Origin: Pseudomonadota bacterium
GTDB lineage: Bacteria; Pseudomonadota; Gammaproteobacteria; Burkholderiales; Gallionellaceae
Direction of reading: 5' to 3'
Assembly: GCA_021783855.1 (NCBI GenBank)
Contig: JAJXTL010000071.1
Coordinates: 1-13,402 of the forward strand
Length of the DNA: 13,402 nt
The first letter of the stretch is position 1, and every line of letters begins with the position of its first letter. Made by a program: the position numbers and the translations under genes. Shown piece by piece: positions 1 to 5,995 of this stretch. The notes under the pieces are model-generated. The model was given only the letters and a program-made list of their open reading frames with translations. It searched no databases and was not told the DNA's origin.

Positions 1-1
1 C

Positions 2-1162
2 TCCTATGCAGATACAAAAGGTTATTGGAAGGGCGGTACGGTCGGTGTATTCGGTTACGGCGGCGGTATTATTCCACGCTTTACCGAGCTCAAAGACGAG
101 AACGGTCAGCCTAAATTCAAGGATGCTGCCGAATTTCACACGCTGCGCGTGATGCCGCCGCCCGGCATGCACTACGACACCGACATTCTGCGCAAATTCT
201 GCGATCTGTGGGAAAACCACGGTTCCGGTCTGATTGCATTCCACGGTCAGTCCGGCGACATCATGTTCCAGGGAGCGACCACAGAGAACGTGCAGAAGGC
301 GTTTGACGAAATCAATGAACTCGGATTCGATCTGGGCGGAGCAGGTCCTGCCGTGCGCACCTCGATGTCCTGCGTGGGCGCTGCGCGTTGCGAACAGTCC
401 TGCTACGACGAAGCCAAGACGCACCGTGCTGTGCTGAATACCTTCCTGGATGACATTCACCGTCCTTCGCTGCCTTACAAATTCAAATTCAAGTTTTCCG
501 GTTGCCCGAATGACTGCATGAACTCGGTTCAACGTGCCGACATGGCGGTGATTGGTACCTGGCGCGACAACATCCGCACCGATGAGGCGCTGGCGAAGAA
601 GTGGTTCGCCAAGCACGGCATGGATGAGCTGGTGAACGACATCGTTGCGCGTTGCCCGACCAAGACCTTTCAGGTCAAGGAGATCGCCAAGATCAAGGCT
701 GGCGAGCATATTTCCAGCGTAGCGGTCAGCGATACGCATGCGATCGAAATCAATAACCAGGACTGCGTACGTTGCATGCATTGCATCAACGTGATGACGG
801 GCGCTCTGGCACCCGGCAAGGACAAGGGAGCAACCGTGCTGGTCGGCGGCAAGAGTCATCTGAAGATCGGTGGCTTGATGGGTACGGTCGTCATTCCATT
901 CATGAAGCTGGATACCGATGAAGCGATCGAAAAGCTGGTTGATTTCGGTCAGCGCACCATCGATTTCTTTGCGGAGAATGCGTTGGAGCATGAGCGTACC
1001 GGTGAGATGATCGAGCGTATCGGTTTGACCAACTTCCTGGATGCAATGGAAATCGACGTGGATCCTTCCATGGTGAATTCGCCGCGCATGAATCCTTACG
1101 TTCGTACCGACGGCTGGGATGAAGAAGTTGCCAAGATCAATGCAAAAAAACAAGCCGCCTGA
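2..1162 (+). CDS. dsrA: Reverse dissimilatory sulfite reductase alpha subunit DsrA (5' partial)
   Basis: Catalytic alpha subunit of cytoplasmic DsrAB. In sulfur oxidisers this enzyme releases sulfite from DsrC-bound sulfane sulfur. The frame is open from base 2 with no start codon in the window, giving 386 residues, so only a few tens of N-terminal residues are missing (known DsrA proteins are a little over 400). Siroheme-[4Fe-4S] ligand motifs are visible: CVGAARC (Cys codons at 371 and 389) and CPNDC (503 and 515). An inserted ferredoxin domain carries CVRCMHC (764, 773, 782), with an upstream RCP cysteine as probable fourth ligand. A GTG at 149 is an internal codon and not the start, because clear DsrA sequence (for example GYWKGGTVGVFGYGGG) precedes it. 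The stop codon overlaps the Shine-Dalgarno region of dsrB 11 bases before its ATG, consistent with a heterodimer made from coupled genes. Seen: motifs and frame. Inferred: oxidative direction, from the neighbours. Confidence 0.97.
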   Translation, partial: SYADTKGYWKGGTVGVFGYGGGIIPRFTELKDENGQPKFKDAAEFHTLRVMPPPGMHYDTDILRKFCDLWENHGSGLIAFHGQSGDIMFQGATTENVQKAFDEINELGFDLGGAGPAVRTSMSCVGAARCEQSCYDEAKTHRAVLNTFLDDIHRPSLPYKFKFKFSGCPNDCMNSVQRADMAVIGTWRDNIRTDEALAKKWFAKHGMDELVNDIVARCPTKTFQVKEIAKIKAGEHISSVAVSDTHAIEINNQDCVRCMHCINVMTGALAPGKDKGATVLVGGKSHLKIGGLMGTVVIPFMKLDTDEAIEKLVDFGQRTIDFFAENALEHERTGEMIERIGLTNFLDAMEIDVDPSMVNSPRMNPYVRTDGWDEEVAKINAKKQAA

Positions 1163-1166
1163 GGAG
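1161..1166 (+). promoter_or_regulatory. Ribosome binding site of dsrB
   Basis: GAGGAG begins inside the dsrA stop codon and lies 7 bases before the dsrB ATG at 1174. Termination of dsrA and initiation of dsrB are therefore closely linked. Confidence 0.8.
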
Positions 1167-1173
1167 ATAAGCA

Positions 1174-2271
1174 ATGAATCAAGCCGTCGTAGCTGAAAAG
1201 CCAGCAGCAAAACGCAAGCCTAAAGAAACCGGCGTGCCGGATAACAAAAAATATTTGCATCCCGTGATGGAAAAGAATTACGGTGACTGGAAATATCATG
1301 ATCGTCCTCGTCCGGGTGTGTTGCATCATGTAGCACACAGCGGTGATGAAATCTGGTCGGTCCGTGCAGGTACGGCTCGTCAGATGGACGTACATACTAT
1401 CCGCCGCCTGTGCAAGATTGCCGATGATTATGCGGACAGTCGTGTGCGCTTCACGATCAGATCCAACATCGAGTTCATGGTGTCGGACGAGAGCAAAGTC
1501 GCGCCCTTGATCGCCGAGCTGGAAAAAAATGGCTTCCCGGTCGGTGGTACGGGCAACTCGGTGACCATGATTGCTCACACACAGGGATATTTGCACTGCG
1601 ATATTCCGGGCACCGATGCATCCGGTGTGGTGAAGGCGCTGATGGACGAACTGTACGACGAATTCAGGCGTGAAGAAATGCCGAACCGCGTGCATCTGTC
1701 GACTTCCTGCTGCGAAATCAACTGCGGCGGTCAGGCCGATATTGCCATCATCGTTCAGCACACCAAGCCGCCTGTCATTAATCATGATCTGGTCGCTAAT
1801 GTGTGCGAGCGTCCGACCGTTGTGGCGCGTTGCCCGGTAGCGGCGATACGTCCTGCCATGGTGAACGGTAAGCCTTCACTGGAAATCGATGAGTCGAAAT
1901 GTATGTGCTGCGGTGCTTGTTATCCTCCCTGCCCGCCGATGCAGATCAACGATCCAGAGTATTCCAAGCTGGCAATCTGGGTGGGTGGCAAGAATTCCAA
2001 CGCGCGCGGCAAGCCAACTTTCATGAAGATGGTGGCCTCCGGTTTGCCGAACAATGCGCCACGCTGGCCGGAAGTTGCAGCCGCGGTGAAAAACATCCTC
2101 AGCGTATACAAGGATGATGCGCGTCCCTGGGAGCGTTTGGCTGACTGGATCGATCGTATCGGCTGGCCGCGTTTCTTCGAAAAGACCGGTCTGCCGTTTA
2201 CCAAGTACCTGATTGACGACTGGCGCGGTTCTCGTGCAAACCTGAACGCTTCAACGCATATCCGTTTCTGA
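1174..2271 (+). CDS. dsrB: Reverse dissimilatory sulfite reductase beta subunit DsrB
   Basis: Beta subunit of DsrAB, full length at 365 residues, close to the usual size of about 355-365. The N-terminal region holds a lysine-rich leader and then the sulfite-reductase core (RFTIRSNIEF near residue 92). The siroheme/cluster region shows a degenerate first motif (YLHCDI, Cys142) and SCCEINC (Cys179, Cys180, Cys184). A ferredoxin insertion has CMCCGACYPPCPP (Cys243, 246, 249, 253 in Cx2Cx2Cx3CP spacing, plus an extra Cys245), with RCP at Cys220. The C-terminal RANLNASTHIRF is characteristic of DsrB. In the known enzymes DsrB helps bind the catalytic siroheme and docks the DsrC C-terminal arm between the subunits. 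It starts at the ATG with a GAGGAG site and ends in two consecutive in-frame stops (TGA TAG). Its position directly after dsrA and before dsrE matches sulfur oxidisers. Confidence 0.97.
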   Translation: MNQAVVAEKPAAKRKPKETGVPDNKKYLHPVMEKNYGDWKYHDRPRPGVLHHVAHSGDEIWSVRAGTARQMDVHTIRRLCKIADDYADSRVRFTIRSNIEFMVSDESKVAPLIAELEKNGFPVGGTGNSVTMIAHTQGYLHCDIPGTDASGVVKALMDELYDEFRREEMPNRVHLSTSCCEINCGGQADIAIIVQHTKPPVINHDLVANVCERPTVVARCPVAAIRPAMVNGKPSLEIDESKCMCCGACYPPCPPMQINDPEYSKLAIWVGGKNSNARGKPTFMKMVASGLPNNAPRWPEVAAAVKNILSVYKDDARPWERLADWIDRIGWPRFFEKTGLPFTKYLIDDWRGSRANLNASTHIRF

Positions 2272-2283
2272 TAGGGCTTTGTT

Positions 2284-2643
2284 ATGAAATTTGGAATAGT
2301 TGTCAACGAAGGGCCTTATCAGCACCAGGCCAGTGATTCGGCTTACCTGTTTGCCAGGGCGGCCATAGAAGGAGGGCATGAGGTGTGGCGCGTGTTCTTC
2401 TATCACGATGGCGTGAATAATGCCTCGAAACTGACTGAGCCGCCGCAGGACGATCGCAACATCGTCAACCGTTGGACCAAGTTGGCTGAAGATCACAAGG
2501 TTGATCTGGTGGTGTGTGTGGCAGCTGCCATGCGTCGTGGCATCCGGGAAGAAAATCTTGCGAAGGGTTTTCGTATCTCGGGTCTCGGGCAGCTGGTTGA
2601 ATCTGGAATCAAGTGTGACCGCCTGGTCACCTTCGGCGATTGA
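2284..2643 (+). CDS. dsrE: Sulfur-transfer protein DsrE
   Basis: Active subunit of the cytoplasmic DsrE2F2H2 hexamer, homologous to TusD, which accepts sulfane sulfur and passes it to DsrC. The protein is 119 residues. It opens with the DsrE/F fold strand KFGIVVNEGPY and carries the conserved DLVVCVAAAMRRG motif. The cysteine falls at residue 78, the same number as the known sulfur-binding Cys78 of Allochromatium DsrE. A second cysteine is Cys111. The ATG at 2284 has only a weak AGGG-type site upstream (around 2273), unlike the strong sites of dsrF, dsrH and dsrC, so translation may depend on coupling with dsrB, whose stop is 12 bases away. The stop at 2641-2643 sits inside the dsrF ribosome binding site. 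The presence of dsrEFH is a recognised marker of oxidative Dsr pathways. Confidence 0.95.
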   Translation: MKFGIVVNEGPYQHQASDSAYLFARAAIEGGHEVWRVFFYHDGVNNASKLTEPPQDDRNIVNRWTKLAEDHKVDLVVCVAAAMRRGIREENLAKGFRISGLGQLVESGIKCDRLVTFGD

Positions 2644-2647
2644 GGAG
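2642..2647 (+). promoter_or_regulatory. Ribosome binding site fixing the dsrF start
   Basis: GAGGAG overlaps the dsrE stop codon and stands 7 bases before the ATG at 2655. It favours this ATG over the in-frame TTG at 2640, which would place the site inside the coding region. Confidence 0.75.
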
Positions 2648-2654
2648 AGACGAG

Positions 2655-3020
2655 ATGAGTGATGTCAAAAAATTCATGTTCGTTAACCGCAAGGCACCTT
2701 ACGGCACGATTTATGCGTTGGAATCGTTGGAAGTGGTGCTGATCACCGCAGCTTTCGATCAGGATGTCTCGCTGGTGTTCACCGATGATGGTGTGTATCA
2801 GTTGAAGAAGGGCCAGCAGACGAAGGGAATTGAAACCAAGAACTTTTCGCCGGCTTATCGCGCACTGGAAGACTACGATGTCGAGAAATTGTACGTCGAT
2901 CAGGAGTCTATGCAGGCACGCGGTCTGGCGGTGGAAGATTTTCTGGTAAATGTCACTGTGCTCAGTCGTGCCGAGATGGGTGCGTTGATGGATGAGCAAG
3001 ACGTGATCTTGAGTTTCTAA
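2655..3020 (+). CDS. dsrF: Sulfur-transfer subunit DsrF
   Basis: TusC/DsrF-family subunit of the DsrEFH hexamer. The protein is 121 residues from the ATG at 2655. It begins MSDVKKFMFVNRKAPYGT, where the KAPYGT loop after the first strand is typical of DsrF/TusC, followed by LESLEVVLITAAFDQDVSLVF. It ends DQDVILSF, also family-like. It contains no cysteine at all, so it cannot itself carry a persulfide and must be structural or supply binding surface for DsrE and DsrH. Its start overlaps the end of dsrE through the shared GAGGAG, and dsrH follows after 11 bases. An in-frame TTG at 2640 would add five residues (MRRDE) but would swallow the ribosome binding site, so it is rejected. Confidence 0.94.
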   Translation: MSDVKKFMFVNRKAPYGTIYALESLEVVLITAAFDQDVSLVFTDDGVYQLKKGQQTKGIETKNFSPAYRALEDYDVEKLYVDQESMQARGLAVEDFLVNVTVLSRAEMGALMDEQDVILSF

Positions 3021-3026
3021 GGAGAG
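3021..3026 (+). promoter_or_regulatory. Ribosome binding site of dsrH
   Basis: GGAGAG directly follows the dsrF TAA and lies 5 bases before the dsrH ATG at 3032. Confidence 0.7.
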
Positions 3027-3031
3027 TTTTA

Positions 3032-3328
3032 ATGTTGCATATCATTAACCGATCACCCCTGTCCGATACGGCGCTGGAAAGCTGTTTGAATACAGCAACC
3101 GGTGGCGATGTTCTGCTGATCGAAGACGCGGTTTACGCTGCGACGACTGGCAATGCGTATGAAGGTAAATTGCGTGCAGCGATGGGCAAGTTTAGAATCA
3201 GCGTGCTGCGTCCGGACCTTGAAGCGCGCGGACTGGCTGACAAGCTGCTTGATGGTGCCGCGTTTGTTGATTATGCGGGCTTCGTCGAACTGGTCGTTGC
3301 CAACAAAACCTGCCAATCCTGGCTGTAA
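3032..3328 (+). CDS. dsrH: Sulfur-transfer subunit DsrH
   Basis: TusB/DsrH-family third subunit of DsrEFH, 98 residues. The N-terminal MLHIINRSPL followed by LESCL is the family signature. Cys18 corresponds to the conserved cysteine of DsrH proteins (Cys20 in Allochromatium). A central LLIEDAVYAA strand and a C-terminal CQSWL (Cys94) are also typical. In known systems DsrH forms part of the hexamer and its conserved cysteine assists interaction or sulfur transfer with DsrC, though DsrE is the main donor. It has a good GGAGAG site. The following 27-base AT-rich gap before dsrC is the longest non-coding stretch in the window. Confidence 0.95.
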   Translation: MLHIINRSPLSDTALESCLNTATGGDVLLIEDAVYAATTGNAYEGKLRAAMGKFRISVLRPDLEARGLADKLLDGAAFVDYAGFVELVVANKTCQSWL

Positions 3329-3342
3329 GTTTAATTTTTAAA

Positions 3343-3348
3343 GAGGAG
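3343..3348 (+). promoter_or_regulatory. Strong ribosome binding site of dsrC
   Basis: GAGGAG is spaced 7 bases from the dsrC ATG at 3356 and sits in an AT-rich leader (3329-3355). This strong, accessible site fits DsrC being needed in excess as a soluble sulfur carrier. Confidence 0.75.
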
Positions 3349-3355
3349 AACACGT

Positions 3356-3691
3356 ATGTCTAGCATCGAAGTGGGCGGCAAAAGTTACGAAACGGATGAA
3401 GAAGGTTACCTGGTCGATTTGGCTGAATGGAACCCGGAAGTCGGCAGTTATCTGGCTCAGACTGAGGGCATCGAGATGACCGAACAGCATTGGGAGGTAA
3501 TCAATTTTCTGCGCGAGTATTTCGAGGAATATCAAATCGCGCCGGCAGTACGCGTACTGACCAAGGCTATCGGTAAAAAACTGGGCGCTGATAAGGGCAC
3601 CAGCGAATACCTTTATGGTCTGTTCCCATACGGTCCAGGTAAACAAGCGTGCAAGATCGCGGGCCTGCCTAAGCCAACCGGTTGCATATAA
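3356..3691 (+). CDS. dsrC: Sulfur carrier protein DsrC
   Basis: Small soluble sulfur carrier of 111 residues that accepts sulfur from DsrEFH and presents it to DsrAB. The oxidised or trisulfide form is handled by the DsrMK complex. The decisive feature is the flexible C-terminal arm with two cysteines: KQAC at Cys99 and the penultimate Cys110 (PTGCI) in Cx10C spacing. These are the two redox cysteines of true DsrC. TusE-type relatives lack the first one, so this is DsrC and not TusE. Other family marks are EGYLVDLAEWNPEV near the N-terminus, EQHWEVINFLREY around 43-55, the PAVRVLTKAIGKKLG helix, and EYLYGLFPYGPGKQ. It has a strong ribosome binding site and its own AT-rich leader. Confidence 0.98.
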   Translation: MSSIEVGGKSYETDEEGYLVDLAEWNPEVGSYLAQTEGIEMTEQHWEVINFLREYFEEYQIAPAVRVLTKAIGKKLGADKGTSEYLYGLFPYGPGKQACKIAGLPKPTGCI

Positions 3692-3715
3692 TCGATTCAG
3701 GATTCGGGCCCAACG

Positions 3716-4441
3716 ATGAACACATTGTTTGCGATCTTTTTCTATTTTTCGACTTTGGTGTTCGTTGTCGGGTTGTTGTCTCGCATCCGTACCTATGCCA
3801 ATACCCCTGCGCCTCTTAAGATACCGACCACACCCGCGCCGACCACTAAAGGCGGCGTGGTGTTGCGCATGACGCGCGAGGTGGTTTTTTTCGAGAGTCT
3901 GTTCAAGGCGAATCTTTGGACATGGGGTTTGGGATGGTTGTTTCATGCCAGTCTTTTGCTGGTGCTGCTGCGTCATCTGCGTTATTTCACGGAACCCGTA
4001 TGGTGGTGGGTGGTATTTATACAGCCGTTCGGCATCTATGCGGGCATCGCCATGCTGCTGGGTGCATGTGGATTATGGGCGCGCAGACTGTTCGTCGAAC
4101 GTATCCGCTATATATCGACGCCCTCGGATCATTTGATGCTGGTTTTATTTATCAGCATTGCGAGTTCCGGTTTGCTGATGAAGTTCGCTGTACATCCTGA
4201 TGTGATCGGGATTAAGAATTTTTTTCTTGGGTTGATGCATTTGAATATTCAATCCTTGCCGACAAGTATTGCGCTGTATGTGCATCTGTCGCTGGTTTTC
4301 ACACTTCTGGTCATCTTCCCCGTAAGCAAATTATTGCATGCACCGGGAGTGTTTTTTTCACCCACTCGCAATCAGACCGACAACCCGAGGGAAAAGCGAC
4401 ATATCGCCGCCTGGGCTGCCAAACTGGAATCGGAGAAATAG
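3716..4441 (+). CDS. dsrM: Membrane cytochrome b subunit DsrM
   Basis: NarI-like diheme cytochrome b subunit of the DsrMKJOP complex, thought to exchange electrons between the quinone pool and DsrK. The protein is 241 residues. Hydrophobic segments lie at about 3-22, 68-86, 97-119, 138-156 and 184-203, giving five predicted membrane helices as in NarI/DsrM. Histidines near helix ends that could bind heme b are His77, His87, His139, His190 and His208; exact pairing cannot be decided by eye. The start ATG has only a distant AGGA (3699-3702), so it is weakly initiated compared with dsrC just upstream. The gene contains three T7 runs (3885-3891, 4219-4225, 4352-4358), all in Phe-rich stretches. 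Its stop lies one base before the dsrK ATG, implying coupled synthesis of the two partners. Confidence 0.93.
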   Translation: MNTLFAIFFYFSTLVFVVGLLSRIRTYANTPAPLKIPTTPAPTTKGGVVLRMTREVVFFESLFKANLWTWGLGWLFHASLLLVLLRHLRYFTEPVWWWVVFIQPFGIYAGIAMLLGACGLWARRLFVERIRYISTPSDHLMLVLFISIASSGLLMKFAVHPDVIGIKNFFLGLMHLNIQSLPTSIALYVHLSLVFTLLVIFPVSKLLHAPGVFFSPTRNQTDNPREKRHIAAWAAKLESEK

Positions 4442-4442
4442 G

Positions 4443-5972
4443 ATGGCTGATATTGCCGCACCGGCTTATCGTATTATTCCCATCATCCCGGCTTTAAAAC
4501 CGGGTGCGATGGAAGGGAAGGGCCCCTTTGTCGCCAGTGACAAAATCAATGAAGCGATCGGCTTTCCCGGTCATCTGGTGGATGACTGGCACGACAAAGC
4601 CATCGCCAAGATGGGCGATCTGCTGTCAAAGTATCGTTCGCTTAAAGTGTACATGGATGCCTGTGTGCACTGCGGTGCCTGCTCTGATAAGTGTCACTAT
4701 TTCATCGGGACGCAAGACCCGAAAAACATGCCGGTGGCGCGTCAGGATCTGATGCGCAGTGTCTACCGCCGCTATTTTACGCTGCCTGGGAAGCTGTTTC
4801 CGAAACTGGTAGGCGCGCGCGATTTGACCCGCGAGGTGCTCGATGAGTGGCATAACTATTTTCACCAATGTTCTGAATGTCGTCGCTGCTCCGTGTTCTG
4901 TCCTTATGGCATCGATACGGCGGAAGTCACCATGGCGGCGCGGGAGATACTCGACAGCGTAGGATATGGACAAAAATATTCTCTTGAAATCATAGGAAAA
5001 GTACACAAGATCGGCAATAACCTGGGGCTGCCTGCTGCGGCGCTGAAAGATACGTTGGAAGGGCTGGAAGAGGACGTCAAGGATGCGACCGGCATCGATG
5101 TGCGTTTTCCTATAGATGTGCATGGCGCGGAAGTGCTGCTGATTACGCCTTCCGCCGACTTCTTCGCCGAGCCGCATATCGACAGCCTGATCGGCTACGC
5201 CAAGGTGTTTCACGCGACCGGTACCAGCTGGACCGTGTCATCCATGTCTTCGGAGGCGGGTAATTTCGGCATGTTCATCGGCAATTACGAGCAGTTGCGC
5301 ACCATCGCACTGCGCATACGTCAGGCCGCGCTGGAGTTGGGTGTCAAGCGCATTGTGGTGGGTGAGTGCGGTCATGCCTGGCGCGTGGCGTACAGCTTCT
5401 GGAATACCCTGAGCGGGGTAGGCGATGGCGCAGATCCCAACGACCGCTTCGCACAGATGTTGCAAAAGCAGCTCGATCATCGCTATAAACAGCCGACGCA
5501 TATCTGCGAGTTCACCTGGGACATGATACAGGATGAGCGGCTGGTTTTCGACAAGTCGCTCAACGACAAGCACATCATTACCTTTCATGACTCATGCAAC
5601 GTTGCGCTCGGTTCCGGTATGGGCGGTTATCCGGGTGGTCAGTTCGACATTCCGCGCAATATCATCAAGGCGGTTGCCAATAATTTTATTGAAATGGATC
5701 CGAGTACCACTCATGAGCGGACGTTCTGTTGCGGCGGCGGCGGTGGCTTGCTGACCGACGACTTGCTGGATGTGCGCGTCAAGGGTGCGCTGCCCCGTAT
5801 GGAAGTGTTGCAGCAGGTCGCGGATGAGCATGGCGTGAATTTCATGGCCTGTATCTGCGCGATATGCAAGGCGCAATTTACCAAGGTTTTGCCGATATAC
5901 GGATTCGACCGGAAAATGATAGGTGGCGTACATCAGCTGGTCAGCAATGCAATCAAACTGGGTGTTAAGTAA
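4443..5972 (+). CDS. dsrK: HdrD-like iron-sulfur subunit DsrK
   Basis: Cytoplasmic catalytic subunit of DsrMKJOP, related to heterodisulfide reductase HdrD, proposed to act on the disulfide or sulfur-loaded form of DsrC. It has 509 residues from the ATG at 4443. Two ferredoxin clusters appear as CVHCGACSDKC (Cys74, 77, 80, 84) and CSECRRCSVFCP (Cys143, 146, 149, 153). Toward the C-terminus is a CCG domain: HDSC (Cys385), FCCGGGGG (Cys429, Cys430) and CICAIC (Cys470, 472, 475), the ligand set for the special catalytic [4Fe-4S] centre. GECGHAWR (Cys309) is the remnant of the degenerate first CCG domain. Translation could be extended upstream to 4338, but that part overlaps dsrM in another frame and lacks DsrK-like sequence; a GGAG at 4432-4435 supports 4443. 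Confidence 0.96.
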   Translation: MADIAAPAYRIIPIIPALKPGAMEGKGPFVASDKINEAIGFPGHLVDDWHDKAIAKMGDLLSKYRSLKVYMDACVHCGACSDKCHYFIGTQDPKNMPVARQDLMRSVYRRYFTLPGKLFPKLVGARDLTREVLDEWHNYFHQCSECRRCSVFCPYGIDTAEVTMAAREILDSVGYGQKYSLEIIGKVHKIGNNLGLPAAALKDTLEGLEEDVKDATGIDVRFPIDVHGAEVLLITPSADFFAEPHIDSLIGYAKVFHATGTSWTVSSMSSEAGNFGMFIGNYEQLRTIALRIRQAALELGVKRIVVGECGHAWRVAYSFWNTLSGVGDGADPNDRFAQMLQKQLDHRYKQPTHICEFTWDMIQDERLVFDKSLNDKHIITFHDSCNVALGSGMGGYPGGQFDIPRNIIKAVANNFIEMDPSTTHERTFCCGGGGGLLTDDLLDVRVKGALPRMEVLQQVADEHGVNFMACICAICKAQFTKVLPIYGFDRKMIGGVHQLVSNAIKLGVK

Positions 5973-5981
5973 CAATTTACT

Positions 5982-5986
5982 GGAGG
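5982..5986 (+). promoter_or_regulatory. Ribosome binding site of dsrL
   Basis: GGAGG is spaced 9 bases from the dsrL ATG at 5996, within the 23-base gap after dsrK. It is among the strongest sites in the cluster. Confidence 0.75.
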
Positions 5987-5995
5987 TAGGTCGAA

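Noticed and set aside
1096..1785. 229-residue open frame on the minus strand
   Set aside because: Lies antisense to conserved dsrA/dsrB coding sequence, shows no domain or ribosome binding site, and has the His/Arg-rich composition of a reverse shadow.
3706..3711. GGGCCC palindrome between dsrC and dsrM considered as terminator stem
   Set aside because: Only six bases, no loop and no T-run after it; cannot form a terminator hairpin.
3338..3976. 212-residue open frame on the minus strand
   Set aside because: Spans antisense of dsrC and dsrM across a real gene junction, with no recognisable protein.
4338..4442. Upstream in-frame extension of dsrK
   Set aside because: Overlaps the end of dsrM out of frame and adds 35 residues unlike DsrK; the ATG at 4443 has a GGAG site and is one base after the dsrM stop.
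4626..5213. 195-residue open frame on the minus strand
   Set aside because: Antisense to the ferredoxin part of dsrK; no supporting signal.
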